From Collybiopsis luxurians FD-317 M1 (Eukaryota; Basidiomycota; Agaricomycetes; Agaricales; Omphalotaceae): a stretch of 64,000 bases of DNA. The notes beneath the pieces were generated by a model. The model searched no databases and was not told where the DNA came from. It saw only the letters and a program-made list of their open reading frames with translations. This document shows, in pieces, positions 47,153 to 57,879 of the stretch; the stretch's first letter is position 1, and the number at the start of each line of letters is the position of its first letter. The position numbers were made by a program, and so were the translations under genes. The DNA is taken from NCBI GenBank assembly GCA_000827265.1, contig KN834816.1, forward strand, positions 235,414 through 299,413, in the 5' to 3' direction.

Positions 47153-47279
47153 GAAAGAGTTGGGCTGAAAAGTTGGGACGGCACGTGCCCAATTAGGGCG
47201 CTGGGATGAAGCCCGTACACACCTTGTTCTTCTTCCTTCACTACTAGAATTATCGCAACCCAACTTCAAATACAACGCT
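47153..47279. promoter_or_regulatory. Shared divergent promoter of MSS1 and CNB1
   Basis: Only 127 bases separate the start codons of the two divergent genes, so core promoters and 5' leaders must overlap or be very short. No clear TATA box is seen on either strand. Confidence 0.6.
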
Positions 47280-48616
47280 ATGGGTCAATCACGTATGTCC
47301 AAGACCGTTTTCTTAACGTTAGTCGGCTAATCATGGTGATGATCAGCATCTCAGTTCATGGAGGACATGCAGCGGCGGTCCAATTGTACGTTTTCATACT
47401 CAGCAGCCATTTCCTGGTTCTCATATTCTCCTCCATTCTACAGTCACCCAACCTGAACTGGAACGACTGAAAAAACGATTTATGAAACTGGACAGGTTCG
47501 TCAAACCATTCACGCTTCCAGCTTTCTAGAAACCAACACCTTTCTTTCAATAGCGATGGATCTGGATCAATAGATCGCGAGGAATTCCTCCGGATCCCTC
47601 AAATCGCCTCAAATCCCCTAGCTTCACGGATGATTGCTATTTTCGATGAAGAGTAAGAGTCACCCTAAGCCACTTTTGTTACCCGCGTCAAACACTCACT
47701 CTTTCCGCTCGGTGATAGTGGTGGAGGCACAGTGGACTTTCAGGAATTCGTGGGTGGTTTGAGTGCATTCAGTAGCCGGGGTGGAAGGGAAGAAAAGTTA
47801 CGATGTGCGTCTGCCTATTCTTAGCTGGGTCCTGTACATAAACCCTGATATTTTGCTGCAGTCGCGTTCAAAGTGTACGATGTGGACCGTGACGGATACA
47901 TATCCAATGGAGAGCTTTTCCTGGTATTGAAGATGATGGTTGGAAACAATCTAAAGGTGAATTACCCATTTCGTTTCACGTGGAATCCTTGTCGCTTGCT
48001 GGAATCGGAATTAATCTTGCGCTGGATGCTGCAATATCCTCGGCACTTGCCGGTACGCCCTTGCGTCTTGAAGCACTTCAAGCCTACTCTTTTCCTGCAC
48101 ACTTGGATCTTGCCTCTCGCTCACCTACCGCTGTTTAATACAGGATCAACAATTACAGCAGATCGTAGATAAAACGATAATGGAAGCCGACAAGGACGGC
48201 GACGGAAAGCTGGATTTCGAGGAGTTTGCTATGATGGTTTCAAATACGGTGCGTGTTTAGTGCCGTAGTTCATTTTGTTTTCGATGCTCCACTTTTTTCC
48301 GTTTGCATCTAATTTTCCGAGGCCACGAGTCTATGAGGAGGAGCCGTTTACCGTGGTACCTCACCTGGCCAGCAATGAACGGAAGACTCTTTTCTGGGTC
48401 TTTTTTACCTCCTGGGAGATAGTTGTTCATAGAGGTCCGACCGACATTACCTTAGACTGGGTTCTAGCGCCAACTGTACAGAACCTTTCATGCTTCCTTT
48501 TTTACTTTCTTCTCTGCATTCGCTCGTTCTGATTGACTCTTCTGGCTAACTGGCACTGACTATTGCGACATTTTCAGGACATCGTGAAACAAATGACATT
48601 AGAAGATTTGTTCTAA
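47280..48616 (+). CDS. CNB1: Calcineurin regulatory subunit B
   Basis: Exactly 175 residues, the usual calcineurin B length. There are eight exons: 47280-47292, 47347-47385, 47444-47495, 47554-47652, 47719-47804, 47862-47956, 48144-48248 and 48578-48616. It is the Ca2+-binding subunit of the calcineurin phosphatase, which drives Crz1-dependent stress and morphogenesis programmes in fungi. [18 protein letters not shown] carries the N-myristoylation Gly. Four EF-hands follow: [42 protein letters not shown] and [14 protein letters not shown]. The end [12 protein letters not shown] is canonical. The sixth intron (47957-48143, 187 bases) and the last one (48249-48577, 329 bases) are much longer than others in the window. 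A decayed 3'-half copy lies at 51690-52495. Confidence 0.96.
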
Positions 48617-48686
48617 CCATGGATTCCATGCGCTATATGTAACCCCTTTTCATACCCCGCTGTACTCGCTCCCGTTTTTGTTAATA

Positions 48687-48827
48687 ATGAGATCGTCCGT
48701 TTTGACAACCATATTATCACTTCCTGATGAACTGCTCAATAGTATCATTGCAATGGTCTCCATGAATTATATGCTTCCTGTTTGTTCTACTTCCCGGGCA
48801 ATTAGATCTACATCACCGGAACTTTGA
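48687..48827 (+). pseudogene. F-box fragment, 46 codons
   Basis: A short open frame with a clear F-box start: TILSLPDELLNSIIAMVS, then PVCSTSRAIR, followed at once by a stop. It is too short for a functional F-box protein and no leucine-rich tail follows. Either a truncated relic or a first exon whose continuation was not found. Confidence 0.5.
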
Positions 48828-49596
48828 TCACTCTCTTCGGTCAACCGGCGAATTTCCTTGCCTTTTATTTTAGAAACTTGTGGATTATAAGGTTATCGAG
48901 AATTTTGTGGGAACTCGCCGTTTGTTCATTGCCATCCGAACCATCCGAAGCTGCTTAGACCATGTAGTTGGTAGTTTCATCACTGATTAGAGGCGGATGC
49001 TCTTCGTACATCACTGCCCTGTTTTGTACGACTGTCATCAGTTCGCATGGAATTGCAGCAGTTTTTTTCGCCGGCATCCTAACGTTTCTAACGTGACAGA
49101 CCCTCAGGCTGTTGAAACTCGAGGAGAGAGCGACGACGGAGGATCACGATAAAGGATGTATTCGTAATCGACTCGTACGCTAGGAGCGTAGCAATTGCGT
49201 AAGGAAAAGTGAAGAGAACATGTAGCAGTATAGCAGTAGATTGAGTGTAACTTGACGGTTCAAAAGAAGTGCTTTCCGCAAGTCGCATGAACTTCAACAC
49301 AGGCCCCCTCACTTGTCTCCCTTGACAAATGGGTATCACTATCTGTATCAAAAGTTGAGCGTCCGCTGTGAGCTTATGATGCCCTAAAGTTTGAATGAAA
49401 TGTTTGTTCTGCAAGATCACCGTAGCTTGTAAACTTGTCATACTGTTCTCCTTCCAATACAAAGTGATTCTACATTACGGATATTGGTCAAAAGTCCCAA
49501 GAAAGTAAGCTTGTTTCGATGCTAGATGACAGTGTTGAGATGATTGCGAATGGCTAGTAATGTATCATTTACTCACCTGGAAGTGTATTCAAAATA
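48828..49596. other. Intergenic stretch
   Basis: About 770 bases with only one moderate open frame on the minus strand (49088-49462) that shows no recognisable features. Nothing else was seen. Confidence 0.45.
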
Positions 49597-50596
49597 TTAA
49601 ACACAACTGGCTCGATATTTGGCTTGGAAAGAAGGAAGAAATGCGAACTTGTCACTGGCATGCGGGAGACTGTTCACATCTTTCCATTTTTCGGCACACT
49701 GCAACAACCACTGATTGACCTGTTTTGAATCAGTTGGAAGCATTCTATGGTTGTGCACGCCTTGCTGGGTCCTAATATAGCCCTCGATGTAGAGAATATC
49801 AATCCTGTTTTCGATTGCATTACATCTCCCCTCCATCCGAATACACTGAGGACCCAAAACGAAAGGCCCACGAAGTGTATGATCTGTAAAATCGGACGCG
49901 TTGAACCCGTGAGTGGTGCGTTTGAAATATTCCTCCACTTGACCAAGGGCTTCTAGCAAGTGCAACTCATCTCTTTTCACTTGCCATATCAAGAAAATGA
50001 TTTCCAGCTATCCGGGTTCAGAAAACACCTTTGTTACGAGAAAACCAATCTCTTTTCGAGTTCTTCCGCCAAAAGCATCTTGTTGCTGAGAGACAATCAT
50101 TCCATCCATTGATTCAACAGATATGTCTGCATTTTGCGCTTCGACTGAGGCGAGGGATGTATCAGGAGAGTCATGGGAGTCGTCAGAATCACTGATTCCT
50201 GGCATGAGCGCCTGCGGTTCACGCATAAAGTGTGCATCAGGTCTAAAGATCCATTCAAGGCGGGCATTCATGAGACCAGATAGTGAATTTCGCGGAACAC
50301 GCCGGCAGTATCAAGGAGACTCGGTTTACTAATTCTTGTTCAAAGCCTCGGTGGACCCAATCAGAATCATTCTCCTGTTAAAAATATTGAACTGTTAGAT
50401 AGTTAATATTTACTGGTTTGATAGTTCCACAAACCTCGAGAATGTGAGGTTCAGGAAGGATCATAAGCTCGGACCTCGTAAGCCTGCTCATGTTGGGCAG
50501 GAAGAGATGGGCCTGAGATTCAAGTGCAACGACTGATTCCACGACAAACATTTGGGGCGGATCATTTCTAAGGAGAAAGAGCTTTACCGCGAACAA
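49597..50596 (-). other. Unidentified coding-like region, possibly broken gene
   Basis: Minus-strand pieces read well as protein. LRNDPPQMFVVESVVALESQ and MSRLTRSELMILPEPHILE end at a good donor (GTTTGT). After an intron ending in TTTAACAG come ENDSDWVHRGFEQEL, then MNARLEWIFRPDAHFMREP one base out of frame. Finally GFNASDFTDHTLRGPFVLGP and WLLQCAEKWKDVNSLPH run to a stop at 49597. The one-base shift near 50290 and an unresolved join near 50000 suggest either missed introns or decay. Family not recognised. Confidence 0.35.
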
Positions 50597-50869
50597 AGAA
50601 GAGGAAAAAGCACTGATAACAAATTTCCAAGGCCGTGCGGCGGATATTCTCGGACGACGAAAATATAGGGCAATGCATAGGATTAGAAGAGCTGTGCCTA
50701 AGACATACCGAAAAGGCGATGTGTTGGGAGATGAGATATATCTACGTATATGCTAAGAACAGAGATCAAATTTAGAGGCTAGACGGTGGAAGAACAACTT
50801 GGGGAACTAAGCGCTCGTTCACAGAACACGTGCATACTCCACCCTTGTACTTGACCTCCACCATCTACG

Positions 50870-51145
50870 GTGCTGAAAGTCGGAGGTTGCATTCTCACTC
50901 ATGAGGATGCTCTACGTTGGCTCGAAAAACACTCTGACACCGTCAATATCAACTCAATCAACGGGTACCATCTTCGCACCCAAGTGGTCTCCTTTTGGGA
51001 CCTCCACAACAGGGCCAACTCGCCAGTCCCTTTGAATCCTCCTTCGGATGACTCCAAGACTGCAGAGACTCCGTCTGTTTCCTTATTTCCCGTCTATACC
51101 GGAGCAGCACCGACACTTGGCAAAGATTTGACCCGTTATCCATGA
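50870..51145 (+). other. Open frame of 91 codons, uncertain
   Basis: Contains ILTHEDALRWLEKHSDTVNI and a Pro/Ser-rich end. The composition is protein-like but no family is recognised, and there is no supporting intron or neighbour. It could be an exon of an unannotated gene or a chance frame. Confidence 0.2.
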
Positions 51146-51689
51146 GAGATCAAGACAGAGGTGTTTGAGGGATGTAAAGCGGATGGGCTTCATCTTGGAG
51201 AACGGATCCTTGGGAATCTGACTGGCCGTTTGCAAAGAGACATCCTGGTAAACGATGTCCCCCTGAATCTAAACTCGAGAAGGTGTTAGGGATGAATAGG
51301 AAGGCTGAGAAGATGATGTCCAAAGGCTAATATAGCGTTGAGAATCAAGGTAGTGTAAATGTACTTATAGTTTGAAGAGGTGCATCGATGCATGTCTATT
51401 TTTTACTATTGATTAAATCTTATAATCTATTATCCAGCGTGGATTGCGAGATGCCTTTTGAAACCTGGGTCATTAGCTCGGTGATTGTCGGAACCTCAGA
51501 CCATGCTTATGTCCAATGCTCTGCTAACACAGAAAACTGTACCATTGCACGAAGCCTTTTATAATTTTGACGCTCTGCCCGGATATCGACAATACTGATG
51601 ACGCGAAGTCTTTCGTATATCTGCGAAAGAATATCTTTGATCGGACCTGCGTTCCCCGTAGGATTCTACAGAGGTCTGAGCAGAGGCTC

Positions 51690-52495
51690 GCACAAATTCT
51701 AAGCACCGTGACCGATACACACCCAACAAAGATGTTTTCCTGGTGCTGAGGAAAATGGTTGGAAACAATCTAAAGGCAGATTACCTATCCTGTTTCATAT
51801 GGAATCCTTGTCGCTTACTCGATTTTTTGCTCGATGCTGCTATTTCTCGATACTTGCCGTACACCCTTGAAGTTCTACAAGCCTGCTCTTGTCCTGCGCC
51901 GTTGGCTTTTTGCCCCTCACTCACCTACCGCTGCCCATTACTGGTTCAGCAGCTTCAACAGATCGTAGATAAAACGATAATGGTAGCCGACAAGGACGGC
52001 CATGCTAAGCTGGATTTCGACGAGTTTGCTATGATGGTTTTAAATACGGTGCGTGTTTAGTGCCGTTCTTTCATTTTGTTTTCTAATGCTTCACCTCTTT
52101 TCCCGTTCGCATCTGATTACCAGCACCAATTTCCCGGCCACGAGTCTCAGAGGAGGCTGAGTGAGCTGCCGACGAACGTGGCACCTCATTTGGCCAGCGA
52201 TGAATGGGAGATTTTTATTCTGGGTCTTTTTTACCTCCTGGGAGATAGCTGTTCATAGAGGTCCGACCGACATTACATTAGACCTGATTCTAGCGCCGAC
52301 TGCGCAATACCGTATTTCGTGACCCTTTTCGAAGAACGTCATTTCTCTACTTCTTTCATGTCTCCTTTCATGATTTCCTTCCATGCATTCTCTCGTTCTT
52401 GTTTGACTCCTCCGTTTAATTGGTATTGACTATTGCGCCATTTTCAGGACATCGTGAAGTAAATATCATTAGAAGATCTGCTCCAATCCATGCAC
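51690..52495 (+). pseudogene. Calcineurin B pseudogene, 3' half only
   Basis: Similar to CNB1 from within exon 6 to the end. MVGNNLKA near 51755 matches MVGNNLK, and an intron-like stretch has the same flanking words as CNB1 intron 6. [20 protein letters not shown] then KLDFDEFAMMVLNT corresponds to the fourth EF-hand. The last exon begins DIVK and then meets a stop (GTGAAGTAA) instead of QMTLEDLF. The fourth Ca2+ loop has lost key positions (GHA for GDG). Exons 1-5 are absent. Kept introns show it is a DNA-level duplication, not a retrocopy. Confidence 0.85.
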
Positions 52496-52950
52496 CTCCA
52501 TACCCCGCTGTACTTGATCACAATCTTGTTCTTAATGAGGATCCCTTCTTTTTATCTATGAAGGCACCATTACTGTCCTGCGGTTTGAGCGATTGATTCA
52601 ACATGCACGGAACGCGCGTACAATTGACTCACTAGCTGTTCATATATTCATAGCTCCATCTATAATTTTCGATCTCCGTTGACGATAAACCATCCTTCCT
52701 ATGTAGGTAATCAATTAAATCCTTTCTAGTCCAGTCCTGGTCTAGTCTACTTCGCAGTCATGATTCTGTTCGTCCTGTCTTTCTAAATCTTCCCTTCCCC
52801 TATCCGGCCCCACTGCTCTCCACCGCTCTCCCCACCTCGGATCGCTGTTCAACGTACAGCTATCAGTAATCAGGATCCTCAGTCAATGGTTGTAACTTAC
52901 AATGTAGTTCAAGATGCTATGCAAGTTACAGGAGGATGATGATCGTCCGC

Positions 52951-53003
52951 CATCCTCCATCCATCATCCTCATCCTCATCATTACCATCATCATCATCAT
53001 CCG
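52951..53003. repeat. CAT/CCT microsatellite
   Basis: Imperfect run of CAT and CCT triplets (ATCATCATCATCATCC at its end). It lies in a non-coding region. Confidence 0.75.
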
Positions 53004-54043
53004 TTGCTTGTCTCGCGCAATACTTCAAACTTGATGTGTGATATGTACTTGTAATGCAAGTTTTGATATTCACTTGCATCCCCAGACCGCCACTCATATT
53101 GTACATATTCAACTCGATAATGATCAACGTTTTCTCTTCGGACAACGGAAGACGGGGTGATAGGGTCCCAGGCCATTCAACCCATGGAACCATGGAATGG
53201 AATGATAGATGCTCATTTCACGCAAACATATTGATATTCATATGTACACCATATATTATTATATGCTACTCAAATGGATGCATTTATCACGTCGTATAAT
53301 TAGGTCGTATTCGTATTCCAAGTCGGAAAGCGAGGAAAATCCCGCCAACTCCGAGTGAATATGCGAAACAATGCACGCACATACAGACATTGATCGACTT
53401 GTGATATTCGGGAGGAACAGGGCTGGGCAAGTGCTGGGCATCGCTATGTATCTGTTGTATCTGTAGCAAGTATCTGTAACTAAGTGTAACTCTGGTGACA
53501 ACAATCTTTCTATGTACAAGCTACGAAATGCAAAGAGGGCAAATGTGTGAAAACGAAAAGACGTATTTACTCTAATTAAACAAATTTTACAACGATATCG
53601 ATAAGATATTACTGTAGACAAAAAAAAAGTACATTGGTTGGGAAGGAAGAATGAAGAAGGTATAGAGTCCTGGGTCGGCGTTATATCCCCCGCATCGCAT
53701 TACCCCACATTCGGGTGGCGTTGTGGAGCGGAAAACGCGCCATATACGCGTGTTCGGACTTCGGGGATCAGTTCTAATCATCTTCACCGACCCTTAAAGA
53801 AGTTCCGGTCCGGCAAGTACCCGGGAACCTCCGATATTTATCTGCGTACCAGCCTCCAGGTCCGAGAAACCTGACAACCGATAAGGCAAGTGTATACAGT
53901 ACTGTAGATTCAAATGAGCGTTTGTGGCGATGGGCGGGTGAGATCGAGGAACAAGAGCTGTGTTGGTGTTTCTTTGTTTCGGGTTTCTGATTTTCGTTAA
54001 CAAAAAGGTCGTTGGAGCTCGGAAAAGAAGATGGGGTAAGGTG
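53004..54043. other. Intergenic stretch
   Basis: About 1 kb with AT-rich parts around 53220-53300 and 53570-53640. No gene recognised. It includes the 3' flank of the Ser-rich gene that follows. Confidence 0.5.
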
Positions 54044-54788
54044 TCACCGCTGTAATGAGACTGACGTAGCGGCAAACATGTTGTGGGTATCTAGGGAGAT
54101 AGAAGGGGGTACAAAGCTGCTGAAGCTTTCTCTTCGCGGCTGCGCCTGGACAAACGGCGAGTGTTGCGACGGTCTTCCAAGCTGTGAAAATGCCGAGGGA
54201 GCAGCGGACGTCTGCATCGCTTGTAGCTGTGCAAGATAAAATGGATCTGTTGATGCGAACGACGATGACGGGTCCGAGACAGAGGGGGATGACGGGTTTG
54301 ACGAAGGATTGGCAGCAGAGGTGAACCAATGGCCTTTGTTTTGCGATTTTGGAGAAGAGGAGCTGTTCAGTTGCTGCTGTAGCGCAAACGATGCAGAGGG
54401 GTGATGTCCAGCGGAAGCTGGCGAAGAGGGCATGAGGATTTCTTCCACCATCCTTTCGTCCTCGGCATCATCTATCATGTCATCAGGGTTTCGACGCGAA
54501 AGACGCTGTTGGACGTCCATCACTTGGCCCCAGCTAAAACTCGACGACGGTGTACGTCCAGTAGGTGTGTTGCACGGTTGATGGTGTAAGGAGGCATCGC
54601 TGGAAGGCGACACGATAGGTTGTGTAAATAAGGTCTGCGCCAACTGCGCCTGTAGAAAAAAAGATATGAATGAGACCCATGATGAGCTCAAAGCTAGGAC
54701 GAACATGTAAAGCTGCTAGATCTAAGGCTTCCTGGCCAATATGGTTTGAAGATAACGAGGATACAAGGTCGTCTACTGAAAAGCTCAT
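54044..54788 (-). CDS. Ser/Gln-rich protein of unknown function, 229 residues
   Basis: Two exons (54788-54705 and 54649-54044) joined by a 55-base intron (GTTCGT...CTACAG). The start MSFSVDDLVSSLSSNHIGQE was chosen because it is a proper ATG, whereas the frame extends only to an upstream TTG. An N-terminal helical part (ALDLAALHAQLAQTLF) is followed by a disordered Ser/Pro/Gln-rich body with an acidic patch (DDMIDDAEDERMVEEILM). The end is Ser-rich and hydrophobic (PPSISLDTHNMFAATSVSLQ). No domain can be named. It lies tandem to TTI2 on the same strand. Confidence 0.6.
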
Positions 54789-55351
54789 GGTTGTCAGAGA
54801 CAAAGGGAACAGAAGCGGAGTGGGGGTACTAGATCAAGAAGAGAGCTATTACTTTAATAGAAGAATCCGTATCGGGGTCGAAATTCAAAAAGCCAAATTC
54901 CGGCAGCACGTGAGGTACCTGCTCCGCACCGGCGTTGGTTCGGAAGTATATTCCTATCTCTTTCATTCCATGCTCTCCGAGGAACAACTTGTCAGCTTCC
55001 ATACTCGACTGCCTGCCAATTTACGGTGTAGGCGCCTGAATTCGAGTTCCGATGGAACTCGTTGGAATGCAATTTGGATACGTCCGGATAGGAGTTTCTA
55101 GACTTCTAATATGCTAACCACCCAATATGTTTTATTGTATCGCCCACAGTTTCCCTTTCCAGACTGCCGTTCTGGGTCGAACCGCTCCCCAGGGTGTGTT
55201 GTGTATTGAAGAAGATAAAGGGTACTCGGCGACTGTAAACTCGTCCAACCTAGAAAGCTAGACCAATTCTTATCGTGAACGTGCCGGATAGTAGGACCGG
55301 TCTCCGCCAGAGGACAAGGCGAGACGAGGCTGGGCAAGACCTCGCCAGAAT
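54789..55351. other. Intergenic stretch
   Basis: Between the Ser-rich gene start and the TTI2 stop. Overlapping open frames on both strands show no family features. Confidence 0.45.
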
Positions 55352-57020
55352 TCATGCAATCCCAGCAACCAATCCTTGGAACATTTCCTGGTCCGTCGAA
55401 AGCAACCGCCGGAACTCTCCCTGTGTCAAAAATGATTTGAACATTCGAGATCTTCTCGCAGTACAAAAATACCTCACCTCAATTACGGTAGGGCAAACCT
55501 CGGCCAACACCTCACAAGTGGACCGCAGCTGCATTTTGAGCTCATTGCGGGTTGCTAAAAGAATCGCATTAAACCGCAAGCTAGTGATAAAAAACCACGT
55601 TGAAAACATACAATCATCCTCAGTCGGCGTGTTATCCGCTAAACTCACCCAGCAACGACTGATCCCGTCCATTATAGTCCCTTTCCACGTTGACATCCGA
55701 TATGAACATTCTCGAATGACAATCATGAGCGCACGCAAGGAACCCAACCGCAGCTCCATTGGGTTTGATTTGAATGGTGCAGGCAGTAAAGGGTGCACAA
55801 GCTGTGGAACGAGTGCCTGGAATATCGGGGTGACCGAAATTAGCCCACACCAATTATATGTTCTTGATGGGAAAAGGAGAGAAGCGAACTAACTTTGAGA
55901 TATCGGGTGCACCCCAAGCCAAGGGCGCTCAGCACGGGAGGAAGTGCATCCACCGAGGCCAGTATAACCCCGCCCTTGTCGTAGGAATACAACCAGATCG
56001 TTCCAATGATTCTCTCTCCTAGAAGCCCGCACAGCTGATCAAACTGTGTTGCAGACCCCGGACTTGTCGTGAGCAAAGTAAGTGATAGAGAAGCAGATAC
56101 TGCGGCTTGTATCAACTTGGGTGACTCCGGATCGTCAAGCTGAGCTAGGCAAGTGTTGAGAGACTGAAATATATGACGACATTAGATTTAGATTTGAATA
56201 CGAATAAATCACAGTGGGAATGAATTTACGTTCTGCACAAGCCCGTCTACACCAGTGCGTTTTAGTATTTCTCTAGGTAGGCGCTGGAGAAGCTCGTTGA
56301 TCATTTCAACTCCTTTGAGCTTGTATGGGACTTGATAGTCGTCAAGGAAGGTCATCACCGGTGGGATAACCAGATACCAGAGACGATCATAGTCATGAGC
56401 CTGTACCCGGGCTCTTGTCACTCCGATTCAAAGGATGGGTTTCAGCAGGAAAATCGTACCTGGATATGATGCAGGCACCAGAAGACTAAATTCGCTGCTC
56501 CGGGGTATTTCTTCCAAGCCTGGGTTTCAAAGAAGTCAAACGAAGCCTCGGGACCTCCCGCAGGTCTATCTAGTTTACGCCCGGTAGACAGGTTCAAAGA
56601 TGGATGGGGATTCGAACGAAAGAGGGGATTGACATTTGTTTCAAGAAGCTGAGTCAAGAGTAGCAGACTGGGTTCAATGAATTTGGCCAGTATTTCTGGA
56701 CTTTGTTTTCAGAGTACAAATAGCGAAACAGAGAAGTACTCTATACCTGACACCTCGTGATGTGTTTCAGGTGTGATCCAAGGGCCTTGACCTTTGAACG
56801 AAGCGGTCGCTGCGATAACATTGGCTTGCTGCGTTAAGGAAAGCTCCCGGTCTTTCAACTGCTCCTTGAGGTCGCGTAGAACGCGCACAGTCGCGAGTTT
56901 CCATGCATCTAGACGAGCTAATGTCTCCGGAGAGGTATCTAAGCCAGATTGTCCATATTCAGCGGGTATTTCGAGAGATGTCAGCAAAGATTGGAGATTG
57001 TCGTCTGTATCACCAGCCAT
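55352..57020 (-). CDS. TTI2: TELO2-interacting protein 2 (Tti2)
   Basis: Probable member of the TTT complex (Tel2-Tti1-Tti2), which works with Hsp90 to mature PIK-related kinases such as TOR, ATM and ATR. It starts MAGDTDDNLQSLLTSLEIPA at 57020 and is split by about seven short introns. Diagnostic stretches are WCLHHIQAHDYDRLWYLVIP, PPVMTFLDDYQVPYKLKGVE and INELLQRLP. A helical-repeat second half follows (YSYDKGGVILASVDALPPVL, LVPQLVHPLLPAPF). It ends EMFQGLVAGIA at 55352. Two 57-base introns in the 3' part are in-frame and stopless. The spliced protein is about 445 residues. It was recognised by the D-Y-Q / K-G-V pattern, so the assignment is good but not proven. Confidence 0.8.
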
Positions 57021-57379
57021 CTAGCGTCGAAGCGTCGAAGCGTCGACACCGCGGTCCGCCTCGGCATGTAACGTGATTTACGTGCATTTCGTTACGACAT
57101 CCACGCGTGACGCGTTTCATCCGCTCGATCGCGGTGGCGTTAAGCTGCTACAGCTTTCTTACCAAAAGCTGTCTCATTTGGCCCATCACGGAACTCAGCT
57201 CGGTGGATTGTTACTAAAAGTCCTCAAATCCTAGCTTGAAAAAAGATTGAACCGCACAAACCATCGATGGTATCCTACCATTCAAAATTCTCCAAAACTT
57301 GTCGAGGGAAATCCCGAGCTATGTATGCGCAAACCCGGATCCCGAATAAGTCTCCGATGCCCATAAAAGGATGATTTAG
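57021..57379. other. Intergenic stretch upstream of TTI2
   Basis: About 360 bases including the TTI2 promoter; no TATA box or gene was seen. Confidence 0.45.
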
Positions 57380-57640
57380 TCTTTTGGGGAAGTCACAAGT
57401 AGTGCAGTACGTATCTCAATTCTTTACGACCAAATAAATAACCACTAAACCTTCGCCACAGGTCCGCAATTAACTTGACTTGTATGAACTGAAACTCTGG
57501 GGTTTCTTTTTCCGCGTCCTAAGTCCTCCAACTTGAAGTTTCTGGAGCTGTAGAGTACATAGACATTCAGCTCGATCACGTCGGCTTCCCTGTCAGAAAG
57601 CTGAATTTGGCCCTGAGTCGAAGTTGTATTTTAGACTTGG
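57380..57640 (+). pseudogene. Decarboxylase (PsiD-like) fragment
   Basis: The intron end and exon-2 start of the decarboxylase family can be recognised: GCCACAGGTCCGCAATTAAC corresponds to the acceptor before the I-H-N-Y-M codons of the intact genes. About 100 bases later LDHVGFPV matches HDHVGFPI. The fragment is short, decayed and followed by a longer decayed copy. Confidence 0.6.
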
Positions 57641-57879
57641 TCCAGTTGGTCCACCGTGCTGGAAACATGAAGAGAGCTGATCAGTCGAAGGTATGCAAGA
57701 CCACGCTGGGTGTACAATTATGATCTCATTCTTCAACAATTAACGATGCAAATCCCTGGTCGATCATGATATAAGCTATCCGTCGCTCTTTCAAGGTAAC
57801 CATGTAGGCTATCTGAAAGTGCGTTCACCTCATCTCTCCTATACTGACCTTGATTCGTTGCACCACTTCTGACACCAAA

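Noticed and set aside
54670..55101. 143-codon plus-strand frame
   Set aside because: It starts inside the intron and first exon of the Ser-rich minus-strand gene and has no recognisable features beyond it.
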